In this document: piece by piece, positions 27,666 through 37,856 of the stretch
Position numbering within the stretch: position 1 is the first letter of the stretch
How the letters are laid out: the number at the start of each line of letters is the position of its first letter
Origin: Alkalimonas amylolytica
GTDB taxonomy: Bacteria > Pseudomonadota > Gammaproteobacteria > Enterobacterales > Alteromonadaceae
Assembly: GCF_900107845.1 (NCBI RefSeq)
Contig: NZ_FNRM01000004.1
Span: forward strand, 1 to 64,000
Length of the DNA: 64,000 nt
Reading direction: 5' to 3'
Translations under genes and position numbers: made by a program
The notes under the pieces: model-generated
The model's input: only the letters and a program-made list of their open reading frames with translations
The model's database searches: none
What the model was told of the DNA's origin: nothing

Positions 27666-28789
27666 CAATCTGCCTCTCCTAATCGATACATCACATAATC
27701 GTTGTAACCGGTCAACACCGGCATCAACCCCTGCAACTGCTGATCCAGCAAAGCATCACCGGTATCGGCCAATAGGGGTCTGCCCGATAGTTGCTGCAAT
27801 TTGGCCTTGGTTGCTATCAGCCAGATATTATCCCGACCAATAGCCCGGATCACATCCGGCGAGAGCTGTTGATTGCCACGGCCAAACACATGACCCTGAC
27901 CACCAATCAGCGTGATAATTAGCTTGCTCGGCCGATCTTTGACCAGCGCTAATAACTGGCTGGCGGTAACATCGCTGGCTATCAACTGGCCATTTTCTAC
28001 CACATCGACACCCAACAGGGTATTGGCAAGACCAAGCTGCTGCATCACTGCAGCCACGGTCGAACCTGACCCCATCACATAGCGCACGTCTTCATCCATC
28101 TGGCTGACTACCCAGGCAGCTAAGTCATCAAGCACCAGCTCTTCCGATTCGCGCCCGCCCATTTTCACGCTTTGCACATACTGCAAAGCAGCAGGAATGG
28201 ACAGCTCACCAAAGCGACGGGCTTTGACCACGCCCTGACGAAAGGCCTGCTCGTCAATGTCCATCACATCGGCCTGACGCATCGAAACCAGCTCACCCCG
28301 CACCAGGCTGGCGACCAACTTGCCAGCAGCCGTCGGGCTAATCGCATAGACACCGGAGTGAATTTTACAGCCCGCGGGAATACCAAGCGCCGTCACCTGC
28401 TCTGGCAGCACAGCACAGATATTGCGGGCGGTCCCATCCCCACCGGCGAACAACAGCAAGTCAATGCCATCAGCGGCCAAAGCCCGGGCGGCGGCTTCGG
28501 TATCTTCAGCCGTGGTCGGCTCAGTGATAGCTTGGTAACAGACTTTGCAGTGAAAACCTAGTTGCTCTGCCAACTGCTGCCCCATCGTGCCAGCAACCGT
28601 TTTAATCAGCAGTCGATCTTTGAGTGCGAGCAACTCACTCAACGCAGTTTCGCTGCGCTTACCGGCCAAAGGCTTAGCACCCAGCGCCAGCGCCTGTTCG
28701 GCAACACCATCGCTCCCTTTTAAGCCAACACTGCCGCCCACACCGGCTAGCGGATTGATAATCAAGCCTAAACGAAACACCGATGACAT
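27665..28789 (-). CDS. ATP-NAD kinase family protein (COG3199-type)
   Basis: A 374-aa protein of the NAD-kinase / diacylglycerol-kinase superfamily. N-terminal GLIINPLAGVGGSVGLKGSDG (about 7-27) and the kinase signature LLLFAGGDGTARNICAVLP (GGDGTARN) are clear. GIPAGCKIHSGVYAISPTAAG and GSGSTVAAVMQQLGL follow. It phosphorylates a nucleotide-type or small-molecule substrate in the NADK fold; the real substrate of this subfamily is not settled in my knowledge. It is distinct from the housekeeping NadK (about 290 aa). The start is the ATG at 28789 with GGGGAG upstream. Coupled to yfcL. Confidence 0.85.
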   Translation of the reverse strand: MSSVFRLGLIINPLAGVGGSVGLKGSDGVAEQALALGAKPLAGKRSETALSELLALKDRLLIKTVAGTMGQQLAEQLGFHCKVCYQAITEPTTAEDTEAAARALAADGIDLLLFAGGDGTARNICAVLPEQVTALGIPAGCKIHSGVYAISPTAAGKLVASLVRGELVSMRQADVMDIDEQAFRQGVVKARRFGELSIPAALQYVQSVKMGGRESEELVLDDLAAWVVSQMDEDVRYVMGSGSTVAAVMQQLGLANTLLGVDVVENGQLIASDVTASQLLALVKDRPSKLIITLIGGQGHVFGRGNQQLSPDVIRAIGRDNIWLIATKAKLQQLSGRPLLADTGDALLDQQLQGLMPVLTGYNDYVMYRLGEAD

Positions 28790-28923
28790 AGCTCTCCCCT
28801 GCCCCTTAGCTGCAATGGCGCGCATTGTAACCGCTCGCCCCACTTTTTCCCAGTAGCAGCACTTGAGTTGCTGCATGAACTACCCTAGAGTTGTGGCACG
28901 AATTGACTGCCTGTAAGCTCATT

Positions 28924-30354
28924 ATGCCCAAGCATGCTGACACTTTAGATCTAACCGCCGTTTTTGCCAGCCAACGAAAAGCAGCGCTTGCTCTGCCTTA
29001 TCCGGACTATGCATGCCGCCTGGGCTGGCTCAAACAATTAGAACAGCAGTTGAAGCAACAGCTAAATGCCCTTGCAGCCGCGCTGTCCGAAGATTTTGGC
29101 CATCGCAGTGCCGAGGAAAGTCTGCGGATTGAATTGTTGCCAACAGCACAAGGCCTGGCGTATCAGCAAAGGAAATTAAAGCGCTGGATGAAACCGGAAA
29201 AGCGCCATACCAGCTGGTTGTTTCAGCCAGCCCGGAATTTCATTCAGTACCAACCCAAAGGCGTGGTTGGCATCATGGTGCCCTGGAATTACCCGGTATT
29301 TTTAACGCTGGGGCCTTTGATGGCAGCACTGGCGGCTGGCAACCGTGTAATGCTTAAATTGTCGGAAGATACCCCAGCCACCAGCCACTGCTTGCGGCAG
29401 CTGCTGGCAGCGGTATTTCCAACCGACCAAGTCGCGGTTTTTAGTGGCGATGCAGAACAAGCAGCCGCTTTTGCTGCCTTGCCTTTTGATCATCTGCTAT
29501 TTACCGGGTCAACGACAGTCGGTCGTAAAGTGATGCAAGCCGCAGCAGCTAACCTCACCCCTGTCACGCTCGAGCTGGGTGGCAAATCGCCGGCCATCAT
29601 TGCAGCCGATGCTAACCTGGCCGTCAGTGCCGAGCGATTGGTGTTTGGCAAGTGTGCCAATGCCGGCCAAACCTGTGTTGCCCCCGATTATCTGTGGGTT
29701 GATGCTCAGATCCAGCCCGCTCTGATCAATGAACTGAAAAACACTTTTAACCGCCTGTACCCTGCCAGCCGACTGCAACAGGATTTTAGTTGGCTTTGCA
29801 CCGAGCGTCAGCGTCAGCGCATGCTGACCTTATTGCAACAAGCCGAGCAAGCCGGTGCTACCATCATCAGTTGCGCTGAGCACAACTGGCAGCATTATCT
29901 GCAGGATGGCAGCGGCCTGCTGCCACTGCAGCTGGTGCTAAACTTGCCTGAGGATCATGCCCTGTGGCAGCAGGAAATTTTTGGCCCGATTTTGCCCATC
30001 CGAAGCTTTAACACCATCGAGCATATTTTTACCGAATTGAGCACTCAAGCCCGGCCTCTGGCCTTGTACCTGTTCAGCGATAATAAAGCCTTGCAACAAC
30101 AATTCCTGAAGCACAGCCACTCCGGTGGGGTTTGTCTGAATGACTGCCTGATGCAGGTGGCACAGGATGACCTGCCCTTTGGTGGCATTGGTGCATCCGG
30201 TATGGGTGCTTATCATGGCAAAGAAGGTTTTATCACCTTTAGCCATGCAAAAGCAGTGCACTCTAAAGGCTGGTGGCACCCAGGTAAACTGATCTACCCG
30301 CCTTACAACAAAAGCCCGCTAAACACTGCACTGCGCTGGTTACTCCGTAGCTGA
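28924..30354 (+). CDS. Aldehyde dehydrogenase, coniferyl-aldehyde dehydrogenase type
   Basis: A 476-aa ALDH without the N-terminal extension of MmsA. The catalytic Glu is in TLELGGKSPAII and the Cys in GKCANAGQTCVAPDY (about residue 245). PWNYPVFLTLGPLMAALAAGN and the C-terminal PFGGIGASGMGAYHGKEGF fit the class-3 / coniferyl aldehyde dehydrogenase group. Hydrophobic C-terminal residues (TALRWLLRS) may associate with the membrane. Probable substrates are fatty or aromatic aldehydes. The start at 28924 is the only ATG near the family N terminus; its ribosome site is weak. Divergent from the ATP-NAD kinase gene. Confidence 0.88.
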   Translation: MPKHADTLDLTAVFASQRKAALALPYPDYACRLGWLKQLEQQLKQQLNALAAALSEDFGHRSAEESLRIELLPTAQGLAYQQRKLKRWMKPEKRHTSWLFQPARNFIQYQPKGVVGIMVPWNYPVFLTLGPLMAALAAGNRVMLKLSEDTPATSHCLRQLLAAVFPTDQVAVFSGDAEQAAAFAALPFDHLLFTGSTTVGRKVMQAAAANLTPVTLELGGKSPAIIAADANLAVSAERLVFGKCANAGQTCVAPDYLWVDAQIQPALINELKNTFNRLYPASRLQQDFSWLCTERQRQRMLTLLQQAEQAGATIISCAEHNWQHYLQDGSGLLPLQLVLNLPEDHALWQQEIFGPILPIRSFNTIEHIFTELSTQARPLALYLFSDNKALQQQFLKHSHSGGVCLNDCLMQVAQDDLPFGGIGASGMGAYHGKEGFITFSHAKAVHSKGWWHPGKLIYPPYNKSPLNTALRWLLRS

Positions 30355-30458
30355 ACAGCTATTTGTCATAGCAAAACAGTAGGCTGCATTGCATTTAAGG
30401 TTATTCTGAACTTAACTTGAAAGGTCAGATTGTTGTAGACCTTGCTGAGGATATCATC

Positions 30459-32576
30459 ATGCAGTTTCAGTCCCTCCGCTTTCAGCTAAGCCTTGGTGTT
30501 GCCTTGTTGTTACTGATCAGCACCGCTAGCATGGCGCTGATCGGCTGGCAGTCAACCCGCAGCAGTAATCAAAATGCCATTGAGCGCTTGGATCGCTCCA
30601 TGCGGGCTACCGCTGAAACCATCCTTACCGACGCAGCCAGAGTGAACGCTCTGGACACCGCCAGCGTAATGAACCGGAATTACGACGTCGCCAAAAACCT
30701 TGCCAGCCTGATGAGCAATACAGCCGTGGGCTCTGGCAATGCACCCTATAGCCGTGAGCAAGTACAATTGTTCGCTCGTCATCTGCTGCAAGCCAACCCT
30801 TCGGTGTCCTCTATTTACACCCAGTATGAAGCCAACGGTTATGACGGGCGTGACGAACATTACCGCGGAACCGGCATTGAGCACAGTTCAGATCAAGGTA
30901 CGCTCGAAGTGTACTGGGTAGCGTCCGAGAGTGGCCTGGAGTTTATCCGTACCCCTGATGCCGCTGATAAATACCTTAGCAACCTGAACGAATTTGGCAT
31001 CCGGGAGGCCGAATGGTACCTGTGTAGCCATGATAAACGCCGGCCTTGCCTGATGGAGCCTTATCAGTACGAGATCCGCCCGGGTTACGAAGTGCTACTA
31101 ACTTCTTTGGTGTACCCGGTGCTGGTCAATGGTGTCTTTCGTGGCGTCGCCGGCGTTGATATTAACCTGCCGGTGTTGCAGGAGTCGCTGCTTCGTCAGG
31201 CGGCCAGCCTGTACGACGGTCAGGCTGATCTCTACCTGCTCAGCGAGCAGCAGTTAGTCGTGGCATCCAACCGTTTTGCCAATCAATTGGGTCAGTCACT
31301 GCAGCAGCTTGCGCCTGAGCTTGCAACCGCTTTGCAGCAACAAAGAAGCGGCCTTTTTTCGTATCAGGACCAGCTGGTTCTGGCTTACCCTATCCCCATC
31401 GAAGCCTCTGGCAGCATTTGGTATACCCTGGTTGCAGTTCCGGAACAGGTGGCACTGGCAACAGCCTATGAACTTTCGCAGCAACTGCAGGAGGATGCCA
31501 ACGCCACCACAGCTCGTATGCTGCTGTCCGGTTTAGGCTTGTTGCTGCTCTTTGTTGCATTGATGTCCGTCTGGTTAAGGCGTGCGACCAAGCCCATTGT
31601 CAAAATGAGCCTGCTGATGCAGGAGCTTGCAGGTGCTGAAGGCGATCTAACCCGCACCCTCGATAGCAGTCGTCATCAGGAGCTGCAGGACATGGCAGCT
31701 GGCTTCAATGCCTTTACTGCTAAGCTGGCACTGATGATCAAAGCCTTGCAGCAGTTTTCCGCCCAACTGCAACAACAAACCCACACCCTGGTGGATACCA
31801 GTCAGCAAACCAATCAAGCCACCCAGCTGCAAGCTGCAGAAATCCAGAATGTGGTATCCGCGATGCACGAGATGACAGCGACTGCCAATGAGGTCGCTCA
31901 ACTGGCAGGCAGTACAGCGGAAGGGGCACAAAATGCCATTTTGGCATTGAATGAAGCCAATGGATTATTCCAGAGCACACTGGATGAGTTTCGTCAGGTC
32001 GCTTTGGATGTGGAACATAGCAAAGTTCAGATTGAAGAAGTGGCGGGGAGTAGCCAGGAAATTAATCAGATCATTGAAGTGATTCAGTCCATTGCAGAGC
32101 AAACCAATCTACTGGCACTGAATGCCGCTATCGAAGCAGCGCGAGCCGGTGAGCAAGGCAGAGGTTTTGCTGTTGTCGCCGACGAAGTCCGTACTCTGGC
32201 CGCCCGAACTCACAGCTCCACCGATCAGATCAAACAACTAATCGCCAATTTACAGCACCAGGTCGGCGGTGCGGTGCAACAAATCAGCAAGAATACCGCC
32301 GGTATTGAGCAAACACTGAGTGAAGCTGTGGTTGCCTACGACAAACTATCCGCTGCAACCACCGACATCTCAGCAATCGCCGATAACTCCTTTCAGGTAG
32401 CGACTGCAGCGGAAGAGCAGAACCAGGTTAGCGATGAAATTAACCGCAATATTTCGGCTATTGGCGATGCGACCCGGGAGCTTGAGCAACTGGCACAGCG
32501 CAATAATGAGGTGAGCGATACCATCGATCAAATCACCGGCCAAATGGATGAGCGATTAAACCAGCTCAAATGTTAA
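30459..32576 (+). CDS. Methyl-accepting chemotaxis protein with periplasmic dCache-type sensor
   Basis: A 705-aa chemoreceptor. First transmembrane helix at about 10-30 ([19 protein letters not shown]). The large periplasmic domain (about 35-345) looks like dCache: [16 protein letters not shown] and [16 protein letters not shown]. The second transmembrane helix is about 365-385, followed by HAMP. The signalling hairpin tip [20 protein letters not shown] and [13 protein letters not shown] is complete. Likely methylation sites are Gln/Glu-rich helices either side. No C-terminal CheR pentapeptide. The ligand is unknown; amino acids are common for this sensor class. GAGG lies 8 nt before the ATG at 30459. 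Confidence 0.93.
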   Translation: MQFQSLRFQLSLGVALLLLISTASMALIGWQSTRSSNQNAIERLDRSMRATAETILTDAARVNALDTASVMNRNYDVAKNLASLMSNTAVGSGNAPYSREQVQLFARHLLQANPSVSSIYTQYEANGYDGRDEHYRGTGIEHSSDQGTLEVYWVASESGLEFIRTPDAADKYLSNLNEFGIREAEWYLCSHDKRRPCLMEPYQYEIRPGYEVLLTSLVYPVLVNGVFRGVAGVDINLPVLQESLLRQAASLYDGQADLYLLSEQQLVVASNRFANQLGQSLQQLAPELATALQQQRSGLFSYQDQLVLAYPIPIEASGSIWYTLVAVPEQVALATAYELSQQLQEDANATTARMLLSGLGLLLLFVALMSVWLRRATKPIVKMSLLMQELAGAEGDLTRTLDSSRHQELQDMAAGFNAFTAKLALMIKALQQFSAQLQQQTHTLVDTSQQTNQATQLQAAEIQNVVSAMHEMTATANEVAQLAGSTAEGAQNAILALNEANGLFQSTLDEFRQVALDVEHSKVQIEEVAGSSQEINQIIEVIQSIAEQTNLLALNAAIEAARAGEQGRGFAVVADEVRTLAARTHSSTDQIKQLIANLQHQVGGAVQQISKNTAGIEQTLSEAVVAYDKLSAATTDISAIADNSFQVATAAEEQNQVSDEINRNISAIGDATRELEQLAQRNNEVSDTIDQITGQMDERLNQLKC

Positions 32577-32595
32577 GCCGTGCACAGGAGTTCCT

Positions 32596-33282
32596 ATGAA
32601 AGCATCATCAATGGCCACAACCTTGCTTAGCAGCACCCTTCTCTGCGCAGTTATATTGCCGGCTCAGGCCAACTGGACTCTGGAGCTGGCGGTGACCAAC
32701 AACTATCTGTTCAATGGTGTCAGTCAAACCGATAAAAAACCAGCCTTTCAACCAGGCTTAACCTGGGAGGCCGGCAATGGCTTCTATGCTGGCTTCTGGG
32801 GTTCAAATGTCGACTTTGGCGAAGGCACCAAGGTCGAGGTCGATGGTTATCTTGGCTATTACCATCAATTTCGTGACTTCGGCCTGGATATTGGCCTGGC
32901 TCAATATACCTACCATGGCCGCGGCCACAGCTCTGAACTTAACTTCCGGGAGCTTTATCTGACGCTGCACCGTAATGATTACGAGCTTTCTTTCTGGTAC
33001 AGCAACGACTATTTTGGTTTTGGCGGTGGGCATCTGGTGGTGAAACTGGCGCGCAGTTTTACTTTAAGCCCGGGCTGGACTTTGCAGGCAGGGCTGGATC
33101 GTTCACACTCCTTTGATAAAGCCAGTTACGACTGGGAAGGTAAAGCTGGTTTTTTCCATGCTGAGTTGGTACTCAGCACCGATCTGGCCGGTTTTATCTT
33201 AAGCGCTGGTCTGCACACCACCACCTTAAAAGAGCGCTGGGGTGATGATGCCCTGGTGTTATCAGTCAGCCGTTCGTTCTGA
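32596..33282 (+). CDS. TorF family putative porin
   Basis: A 228-aa outer-membrane beta-barrel precursor with signal peptide (residues 1-25, ending in LPAQA). Alternating amphipathic strands begin with the family pattern LELAVTNNYLFNGVSQTDKKPAFQPGL-like segment; GVSQT is typical of TorF/Gcw_chp proteins. The C terminus ends in Phe (SVSRSF), the BamA recognition signal. Possible passive uptake of small solutes; the specific solute is unknown. It follows the chemoreceptor gene by 19 bp and may be cotranscribed. Its 3' end overlaps the convergent MFS gene by 21 bp. Confidence 0.87.
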   Translation: MKASSMATTLLSSTLLCAVILPAQANWTLELAVTNNYLFNGVSQTDKKPAFQPGLTWEAGNGFYAGFWGSNVDFGEGTKVEVDGYLGYYHQFRDFGLDIGLAQYTYHGRGHSSELNFRELYLTLHRNDYELSFWYSNDYFGFGGGHLVVKLARSFTLSPGWTLQAGLDRSHSFDKASYDWEGKAGFFHAELVLSTDLAGFILSAGLHTTTLKERWGDDALVLSVSRSF

Positions 33283-34449
33283 AACGACTGCATGCACCTG
33301 CGTTGGCAGACATAAAGCAAATAACATAGCAACCCCGGCCGTGGCCGCTGCTATCACAAACGTCTGAGTCGAACCTGCACCATCCTGCCAAAAAATACCC
33401 GCAGCGTAAGCACCGACCGCACCACCGCCCCCGAAAATCAAGCCGGCATAGAGTGCCTGACCACGGCTGCGCAATGCTTTCGGGAAATAGTGTTGTATAA
33501 AGTGCATGGCGCAGCTATGGGCAATGGCAAAACTTCCTGCATGCATCAGCATACTGACCGCCAGCCAAAATGGTGAATGTGCCAGATAAGCCAGCATCAA
33601 CCAACGCAGCATGGTAAGGCCATAGCAACAGCTCAGCACCAAGCGGTAACTGCGCTGCTTTAACAAGGTGCCCATCCAGAAAAAAGCAACAATTTCAGCC
33701 AACACCGCCAGGCTGATAAAAAGTCCAGTCGCTACCCCGCTGTAGCCAAGGTCTCTGGCATAGAGGGTGAAAAAGCCATAAAAAGGCGCGAAGCTCATCT
33801 GCAAAATAAAAGCCGCCCCCATAAAACAGAGAAATACCGGCTGGCTGAGCAAACGGCCAAAGCCCTTTCGGGCCGAGCTACTTTCCGTGGGAGGTGACAG
33901 CTCTGGCAATAAAAATAAACTGCCAATCAGGAGCAACATGAGAATGGCCGCACCATAAGGCAGCGATTCAGTACCCAGGCTTTGCAGCAATACCCCCCCT
34001 ATCAGCACCAGCACTATGTAGCCAACGCTACCACTGCTACGGATCCGGCTATAACGACTGGTATTGTCGTTTAGAAAGTGAAAGGTGGTGACTTCCAGCT
34101 GCGGCAGGATGGCAGTCCAGAAAAAGCTGAAGATACTAAAGCCAAGCAACAGCAGCCAAAAGCCCTGGTCGAAGAAACTGCTAAGCCAACCGAACAAAGC
34201 CAGTACCGCGCCAAGCCGCATGATGAGTAACGGTCGTCCTTGGCGCTCCGCCACGGCAGCCCAAAGGCTTGGGCCAACAATGCGGGTAGCGGTGACCAAC
34301 GCCAGCAGGACACCGATATCGTACGAACTTAAACCACGGCCATCGAGAAAAAGCCCAAGGTAAGGAATAAAGATGCCAAGCACACCGTAGTAAGCAAAGT
34401 AAGCCAGCACCAAAGCCGGTACGGCATGCTGTGTTGGCAGTCCACTCAT
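33262..34449 (-). CDS. MFS transporter, HcaT (phenylpropionate permease)-like
   Basis: A 395-aa permease with 12 predicted membrane helices. N terminus [36 protein letters not shown] and the loop [15 protein letters not shown] belong to the MFS_1-like/HcaT-type group. It could import aromatic acids or sugars, but the substrate cannot be told from the sequence. Its ATG overlaps the aroC stop by ATGA, so it is translationally coupled to chorismate synthase. Its 3' end overlaps the torF-like gene on the other strand by 21 bp. Confidence 0.87.
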   Translation of the reverse strand: MSGLPTQHAVPALVLAYFAYYGVLGIFIPYLGLFLDGRGLSSYDIGVLLALVTATRIVGPSLWAAVAERQGRPLLIMRLGAVLALFGWLSSFFDQGFWLLLLGFSIFSFFWTAILPQLEVTTFHFLNDNTSRYSRIRSSGSVGYIVLVLIGGVLLQSLGTESLPYGAAILMLLLIGSLFLLPELSPPTESSSARKGFGRLLSQPVFLCFMGAAFILQMSFAPFYGFFTLYARDLGYSGVATGLFISLAVLAEIVAFFWMGTLLKQRSYRLVLSCCYGLTMLRWLMLAYLAHSPFWLAVSMLMHAGSFAIAHSCAMHFIQHYFPKALRSRGQALYAGLIFGGGGAVGAYAAGIFWQDGAGSTQTFVIAAATAGVAMLFALCLPTQVHAVVSERTAD

Positions 34450-35549
34450 TCGTCTTGCAAGCGGGCAATATCCGGTGTGTTGCAGACCACATCCAGGTTC
34501 TGCGCCCGATGGCGTAGCAGATGGTCCATCAACACAATGGCCAGCATGGCTTCAGCAATCGGCACCGCCCGGATGCCGACACAAGGATCATGCCGGCCTT
34601 TGGTCAGCATATCCACCGGCTCGCCATCCAGGTTGATGCTCTTACCTGGAATACTAATGCTGGAAGTGGGTTTAAGCGCAATACTAACCCGAATATCCTG
34701 ACCACTGCTGATACCTCCCAACACGCCACCAGCATGATTGGCGCTAAAGCCTTGCGGCGTTAATTCATCACGGTGGGTCGAGCCTTTTTGCTCCACCACA
34801 GCAAAGCCATCACCGATTTCTACGGCTTTCACCGCATTAATGCTCATCATGGCATGGGCAATATCGGCGTCAAGGCGATCAAACACCGGCTCCCCCAAAC
34901 CTACCGGCACTTTAGAAGCCACAACATTCACCCGGGCACCGACAGAGTCACCCTCTTTTTTCAAATCCCGCATATAGGCATCAAGCGCATCCAGCTTGGT
35001 TGGATCCGGGCAAAAAAACGGGTTGTTGTTCACTTCATTCCAATGCACTTTATCCATCGCAACCGGGCCCAGCTGGGCGAGGTAACCGCGAATTTCCATG
35101 CCGAACTTTTCTTTCAGGTATTTTTTGGCAATGGCACCGGCAGCAACCCGAATAGCCGTTTCACGGGCCGAGGAGCGACCACCACCACGGTAATCGCGAA
35201 TGCCAAACTTATGCCAGTAGGTGTAATCGGCATGGCCTGGGCGGAACACATCTTTAATTTTGGAGTAATCCTGCGAGCGCTGATCCGTATTTTCAATCAA
35301 TAAACCGATGGAGCAACCAGTACTGATGCCTTCAAACACGCCGGATAAAATTTTCACTTCATCGGCTTCGCGCCGGGCAGTAGTGTATCGCGAGGTGCCG
35401 GGTTTTCGCCGGTCCAGATCTTGCTGCAACTCGTCAGCGCTAATGTGCAACCCAGGCGGACAACCATCGACGATGCCGCCAATGGCTGGACCATGGCTTT
35501 CCCCAAAGGTGGTCACCCGAAACAACTGACCGATACTATTGCCTGCCAT
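34446..35549 (-). CDS. aroC: Chorismate synthase
   Basis: A 367-aa FMN-dependent enzyme converting EPSP to chorismate, the end of the shikimate pathway. Signatures [19 protein letters not shown] (near the N terminus, broken here to a short form), [20 protein letters not shown] and [16 protein letters not shown] are present. Length matches the bacterial enzyme. AAGGAG lies 7 nt before the ATG, which follows directly on the prmB stop (TAAATG). Gene order prmB-aroC with smrB divergent is as in E. coli. Confidence 0.97.
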   Translation of the reverse strand: MAGNSIGQLFRVTTFGESHGPAIGGIVDGCPPGLHISADELQQDLDRRKPGTSRYTTARREADEVKILSGVFEGISTGCSIGLLIENTDQRSQDYSKIKDVFRPGHADYTYWHKFGIRDYRGGGRSSARETAIRVAAGAIAKKYLKEKFGMEIRGYLAQLGPVAMDKVHWNEVNNNPFFCPDPTKLDALDAYMRDLKKEGDSVGARVNVVASKVPVGLGEPVFDRLDADIAHAMMSINAVKAVEIGDGFAVVEQKGSTHRDELTPQGFSANHAGGVLGGISSGQDIRVSIALKPTSSISIPGKSINLDGEPVDMLTKGRHDPCVGIRAVPIAEAMLAIVLMDHLLRHRAQNLDVVCNTPDIARLQDE

Positions 35550-36533
35550 TTAAAACTCCTTCAGCTGTTGCTGGCAGCGTAGCAGCTCTGCCTTATCAAT
35601 GGAAAATACCCCGGTACCGCCCTGTTCAAACGCCAGCCACTGCAGCCCGACATCTGGCAACAAGGCCTGAAGTGCCACCATGCTGTTACCCACCTCACAC
35701 ACCAACACGCCTTGCTCGGTCAGGTGCTGTGCTGCTTGCCGTAAAATTTGTCGGGTCAGCGCCAGGCCATCAGCCCCAGACGCCAAGCCAAGCTCTGGCT
35801 CGTGTAAAAACTCAGCCGGTAAATCAGCCATATCCTCGGCGTCTACATAGGGCGGATTGGTAACAATCAGGTCGTACTGTTGTCCGGCCAAGCCATCAAA
35901 TACATCTGATAACAATGGAAATACCCGATGTTCAAGTTGATGCTCGGAAATATTGTACTCTGCCACCGCCAACGCATCAGGACTAATATCAGCTGCATCC
36001 ACTTCTGCCTCAGGAAACTGGTATGCGCAGGCAATAGCAATACAGCCAGAACCGGTACACAGATCCAGGATCCGCTCTGGTTGGACACCTGCCAACTGCT
36101 CGCTAAACCCTTGTTGGATCAGCTCAGCAATGGGTGAACGCGGCACAAGCACCCGCTCATCGACATAAAAGGGCAAGCCGGCAAAATAAGCCTGATGAGT
36201 CAGATAAGCGGCAGGGATGCGCTGCTCTATTCGTTGTTGCAGCAGCGCAATAAAATCCCGTCGCTCTTGCATGATCAACCGAGCTTTAAACAACTGCTCG
36301 TCGGTGAGCGGCGGCAAGGACAACACAGCAGCCATTAAATTGGCCGCCTCATCCCAAGGGTTGTCGGTGCCATGGCCCAAATAAACCTGGCCCTGATGCA
36401 TTTTACTGACCGCAAAGCGCAGCCAATCCTGCACACTGCAAAGCTGCGTTAACGCATCTTCAATCAAAGAAGGACTAAATAAAGAGGTTGCCTCGGTTTG
36501 CGCTGTGCCTGTGGTCGTTGAGCCTGTGGTCAT
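35550..36533 (-). CDS. prmB: Ribosomal protein L3 N5-glutamine methyltransferase
   Basis: A 327-aa SAM-dependent methyltransferase. SAM motif ILDLCTGSGCIAIACAYQFP and the glutamine-methylating signature VTNPPYVDAEDM (NPPY) are clear. RIPAAYLTHQAYFAGLPFYVDERVLVPRSPIAELI is typical of PrmB and distinguishes it from PrmC. It modifies a Gln of L3 during 50S assembly. The N terminus carries an odd Thr-rich stretch (MTTGSTTTGTAQTEATS), so the true start could be internal, but GGA precedes the ATG used here. Upstream of aroC without a gap. Confidence 0.94.
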   Translation of the reverse strand: MTTGSTTTGTAQTEATSLFSPSLIEDALTQLCSVQDWLRFAVSKMHQGQVYLGHGTDNPWDEAANLMAAVLSLPPLTDEQLFKARLIMQERRDFIALLQQRIEQRIPAAYLTHQAYFAGLPFYVDERVLVPRSPIAELIQQGFSEQLAGVQPERILDLCTGSGCIAIACAYQFPEAEVDAADISPDALAVAEYNISEHQLEHRVFPLLSDVFDGLAGQQYDLIVTNPPYVDAEDMADLPAEFLHEPELGLASGADGLALTRQILRQAAQHLTEQGVLVCEVGNSMVALQALLPDVGLQWLAFEQGGTGVFSIDKAELLRCQQQLKEF

Positions 36534-36607
36534 AGTATTCCAAGTTTATTCATACGGCTGGACGGAAGTGGTTTGTGTTGCCCGGCTGGTTTGATTACAC
36601 TTGCACC

Positions 36608-37171
36608 ATGCCAGATAAAACCAAACTAAGCCCGGAAGAAAGTCAGTTATTCCGTGACCTTGTCGCGGACGCCTCACCGTTGGTGCAGGATAAAAAGTGG
36701 CATCATTCTACTCCGGTTACATCAAAAACTAAAGCAAAAGCCCGGCTGCCCACCGAGGAGCAAGCGCTGTTTTATTTTTCCGACCAATATGAAGGCTATG
36801 TGGGAGGTGACGGTGCACAAAGCTATGTTGCCCCCGGGGAGGACCCGCTGTTAGCCAGAGCCTTAAAGCGTGGCCAAATTCAGCCTCAGGTTACCCTGGA
36901 CTTGCACGGCATGACGCAGCAAGAAGCCAAACTGGAACTGGCGGCTTTGCTGCACTGGTGTCAGCAGCAGCATCTGCATTGCGCCTGTATCGTCCATGGT
37001 AAAGGCTTGGGGATTCTGGCGCGAAAAGTACCCAACTGGCTTATCCAGCACCCCAATGTAAGGGCTTTTCATACCGCACCACGCAGTTGGGGCCGCGATG
37101 GGGCTTTGCTGTTACTGCTGGCGCTTCCGCAAGGTGCCATGAGCGATAAAGACAGTGACAATCTAACCTGA
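36608..37171 (+). CDS. smrB: Ribosome-rescue endonuclease SmrB
   Basis: A 187-aa Smr-domain protein. In E. coli SmrB binds collided disomes and cuts the mRNA between them. The N-terminal ribosome-binding part begins with KLSPEESQLFRDLV. The Smr domain (about 100-180) contains DLHGMTQQEAKLEL and VHGKGLGILARKVPNWLI, with the DxH and HGKG motifs of the family. The start is the ATG at 36608 (MPDKTKLSPEE). Divergent from prmB as in E. coli. Confidence 0.94.
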   Translation: MPDKTKLSPEESQLFRDLVADASPLVQDKKWHHSTPVTSKTKAKARLPTEEQALFYFSDQYEGYVGGDGAQSYVAPGEDPLLARALKRGQIQPQVTLDLHGMTQQEAKLELAALLHWCQQQHLHCACIVHGKGLGILARKVPNWLIQHPNVRAFHTAPRSWGRDGALLLLLALPQGAMSDKDSDNLT

Positions 37172-37182
37172 TGGATCGTTGG

Positions 37183-37671
37183 TTACACCGGCAGTAAGCT
37201 CAACTCCTGAGGAGAAACGGTTTCCAGCAATTGGCCGTTTCGGCCTGGTTCATACTGCAAACAGGCCAGGCCTGCCGTAGCAAATACCGGACACTGACCA
37301 GCACTGCTGAAGGTCTGCACTAAAAAGCTTACCAGCGGCATATGGGATACCAATAAGATACGCTGCTCTGGTTCAGTCGACCAGAGTGCATCCAGATACA
37401 GCTGTACCTGCACCGGATCACCTTCTGGCACCAGATCCGACAACAACGCCAATTCACAACCGGCCGGCTGCTTTTGCAACATGAGTTCAGCCGTCTGGCG
37501 CGCCCTGCTGTAAGGACTGCAAATTATCTTGTCAAAAGCAGGATAATGCTGACGCAGCCAGGACGCCATCCGGCAGGCTTCTGCTTTGCCTTTTGTGGTA
37601 AGTTGCCGTTTTGCATCCGTGCTTTGCAGCGCTTCAGCCTCACCATGACGCATAATCACCAAGTTGACCAT
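37183..37671 (-). CDS. sixA: Phosphohistidine phosphatase SixA
   Basis: A 162-aa histidine-phosphatase superfamily protein. The RHGEAE motif (about 8-13) has the catalytic His; CSPYSRARQTAELM and the second catalytic His in LLVSHMPLVSFLV are present. In E. coli SixA dephosphorylates NPr of the nitrogen phosphotransferase system. The start is the ATG at 37671 with AGGTGA upstream; the TTG before it (37674) is less likely. Convergent with smrB, 11 bp between stops. In E. coli sixA neighbours fadJI; here fadIJ is 12 kb away. Confidence 0.93.
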   Translation of the reverse strand: MVNLVIMRHGEAEALQSTDAKRQLTTKGKAEACRMASWLRQHYPAFDKIICSPYSRARQTAELMLQKQPAGCELALLSDLVPEGDPVQVQLYLDALWSTEPEQRILLVSHMPLVSFLVQTFSSAGQCPVFATAGLACLQYEPGRNGQLLETVSPQELSLLPV

Positions 37672-37856
37672 CAACTGTCACCTACTACCGAAATGTCACG
37701 CCCCGGGTACACCAGGCTAAAAATTGTGCGCTATCATAATGAAAGATTCGCTCATGAGTAACTGTTATTAAGGCATAAACTTAGGCTATGCTATTCCTTA
37801 AAGGCATGAAAAGCCACAACTGAGCCGGTTGCCCCGAAAACCCAGCAGGCAGACTA

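Noticed and set aside
36500-36533. Alternative prmB start downstream of the Thr-rich N terminus
   Set aside because: The Thr-rich stretch looks unlike other PrmB N termini, but no better ribosome site lies before an internal start codon, so the first ATG was kept.
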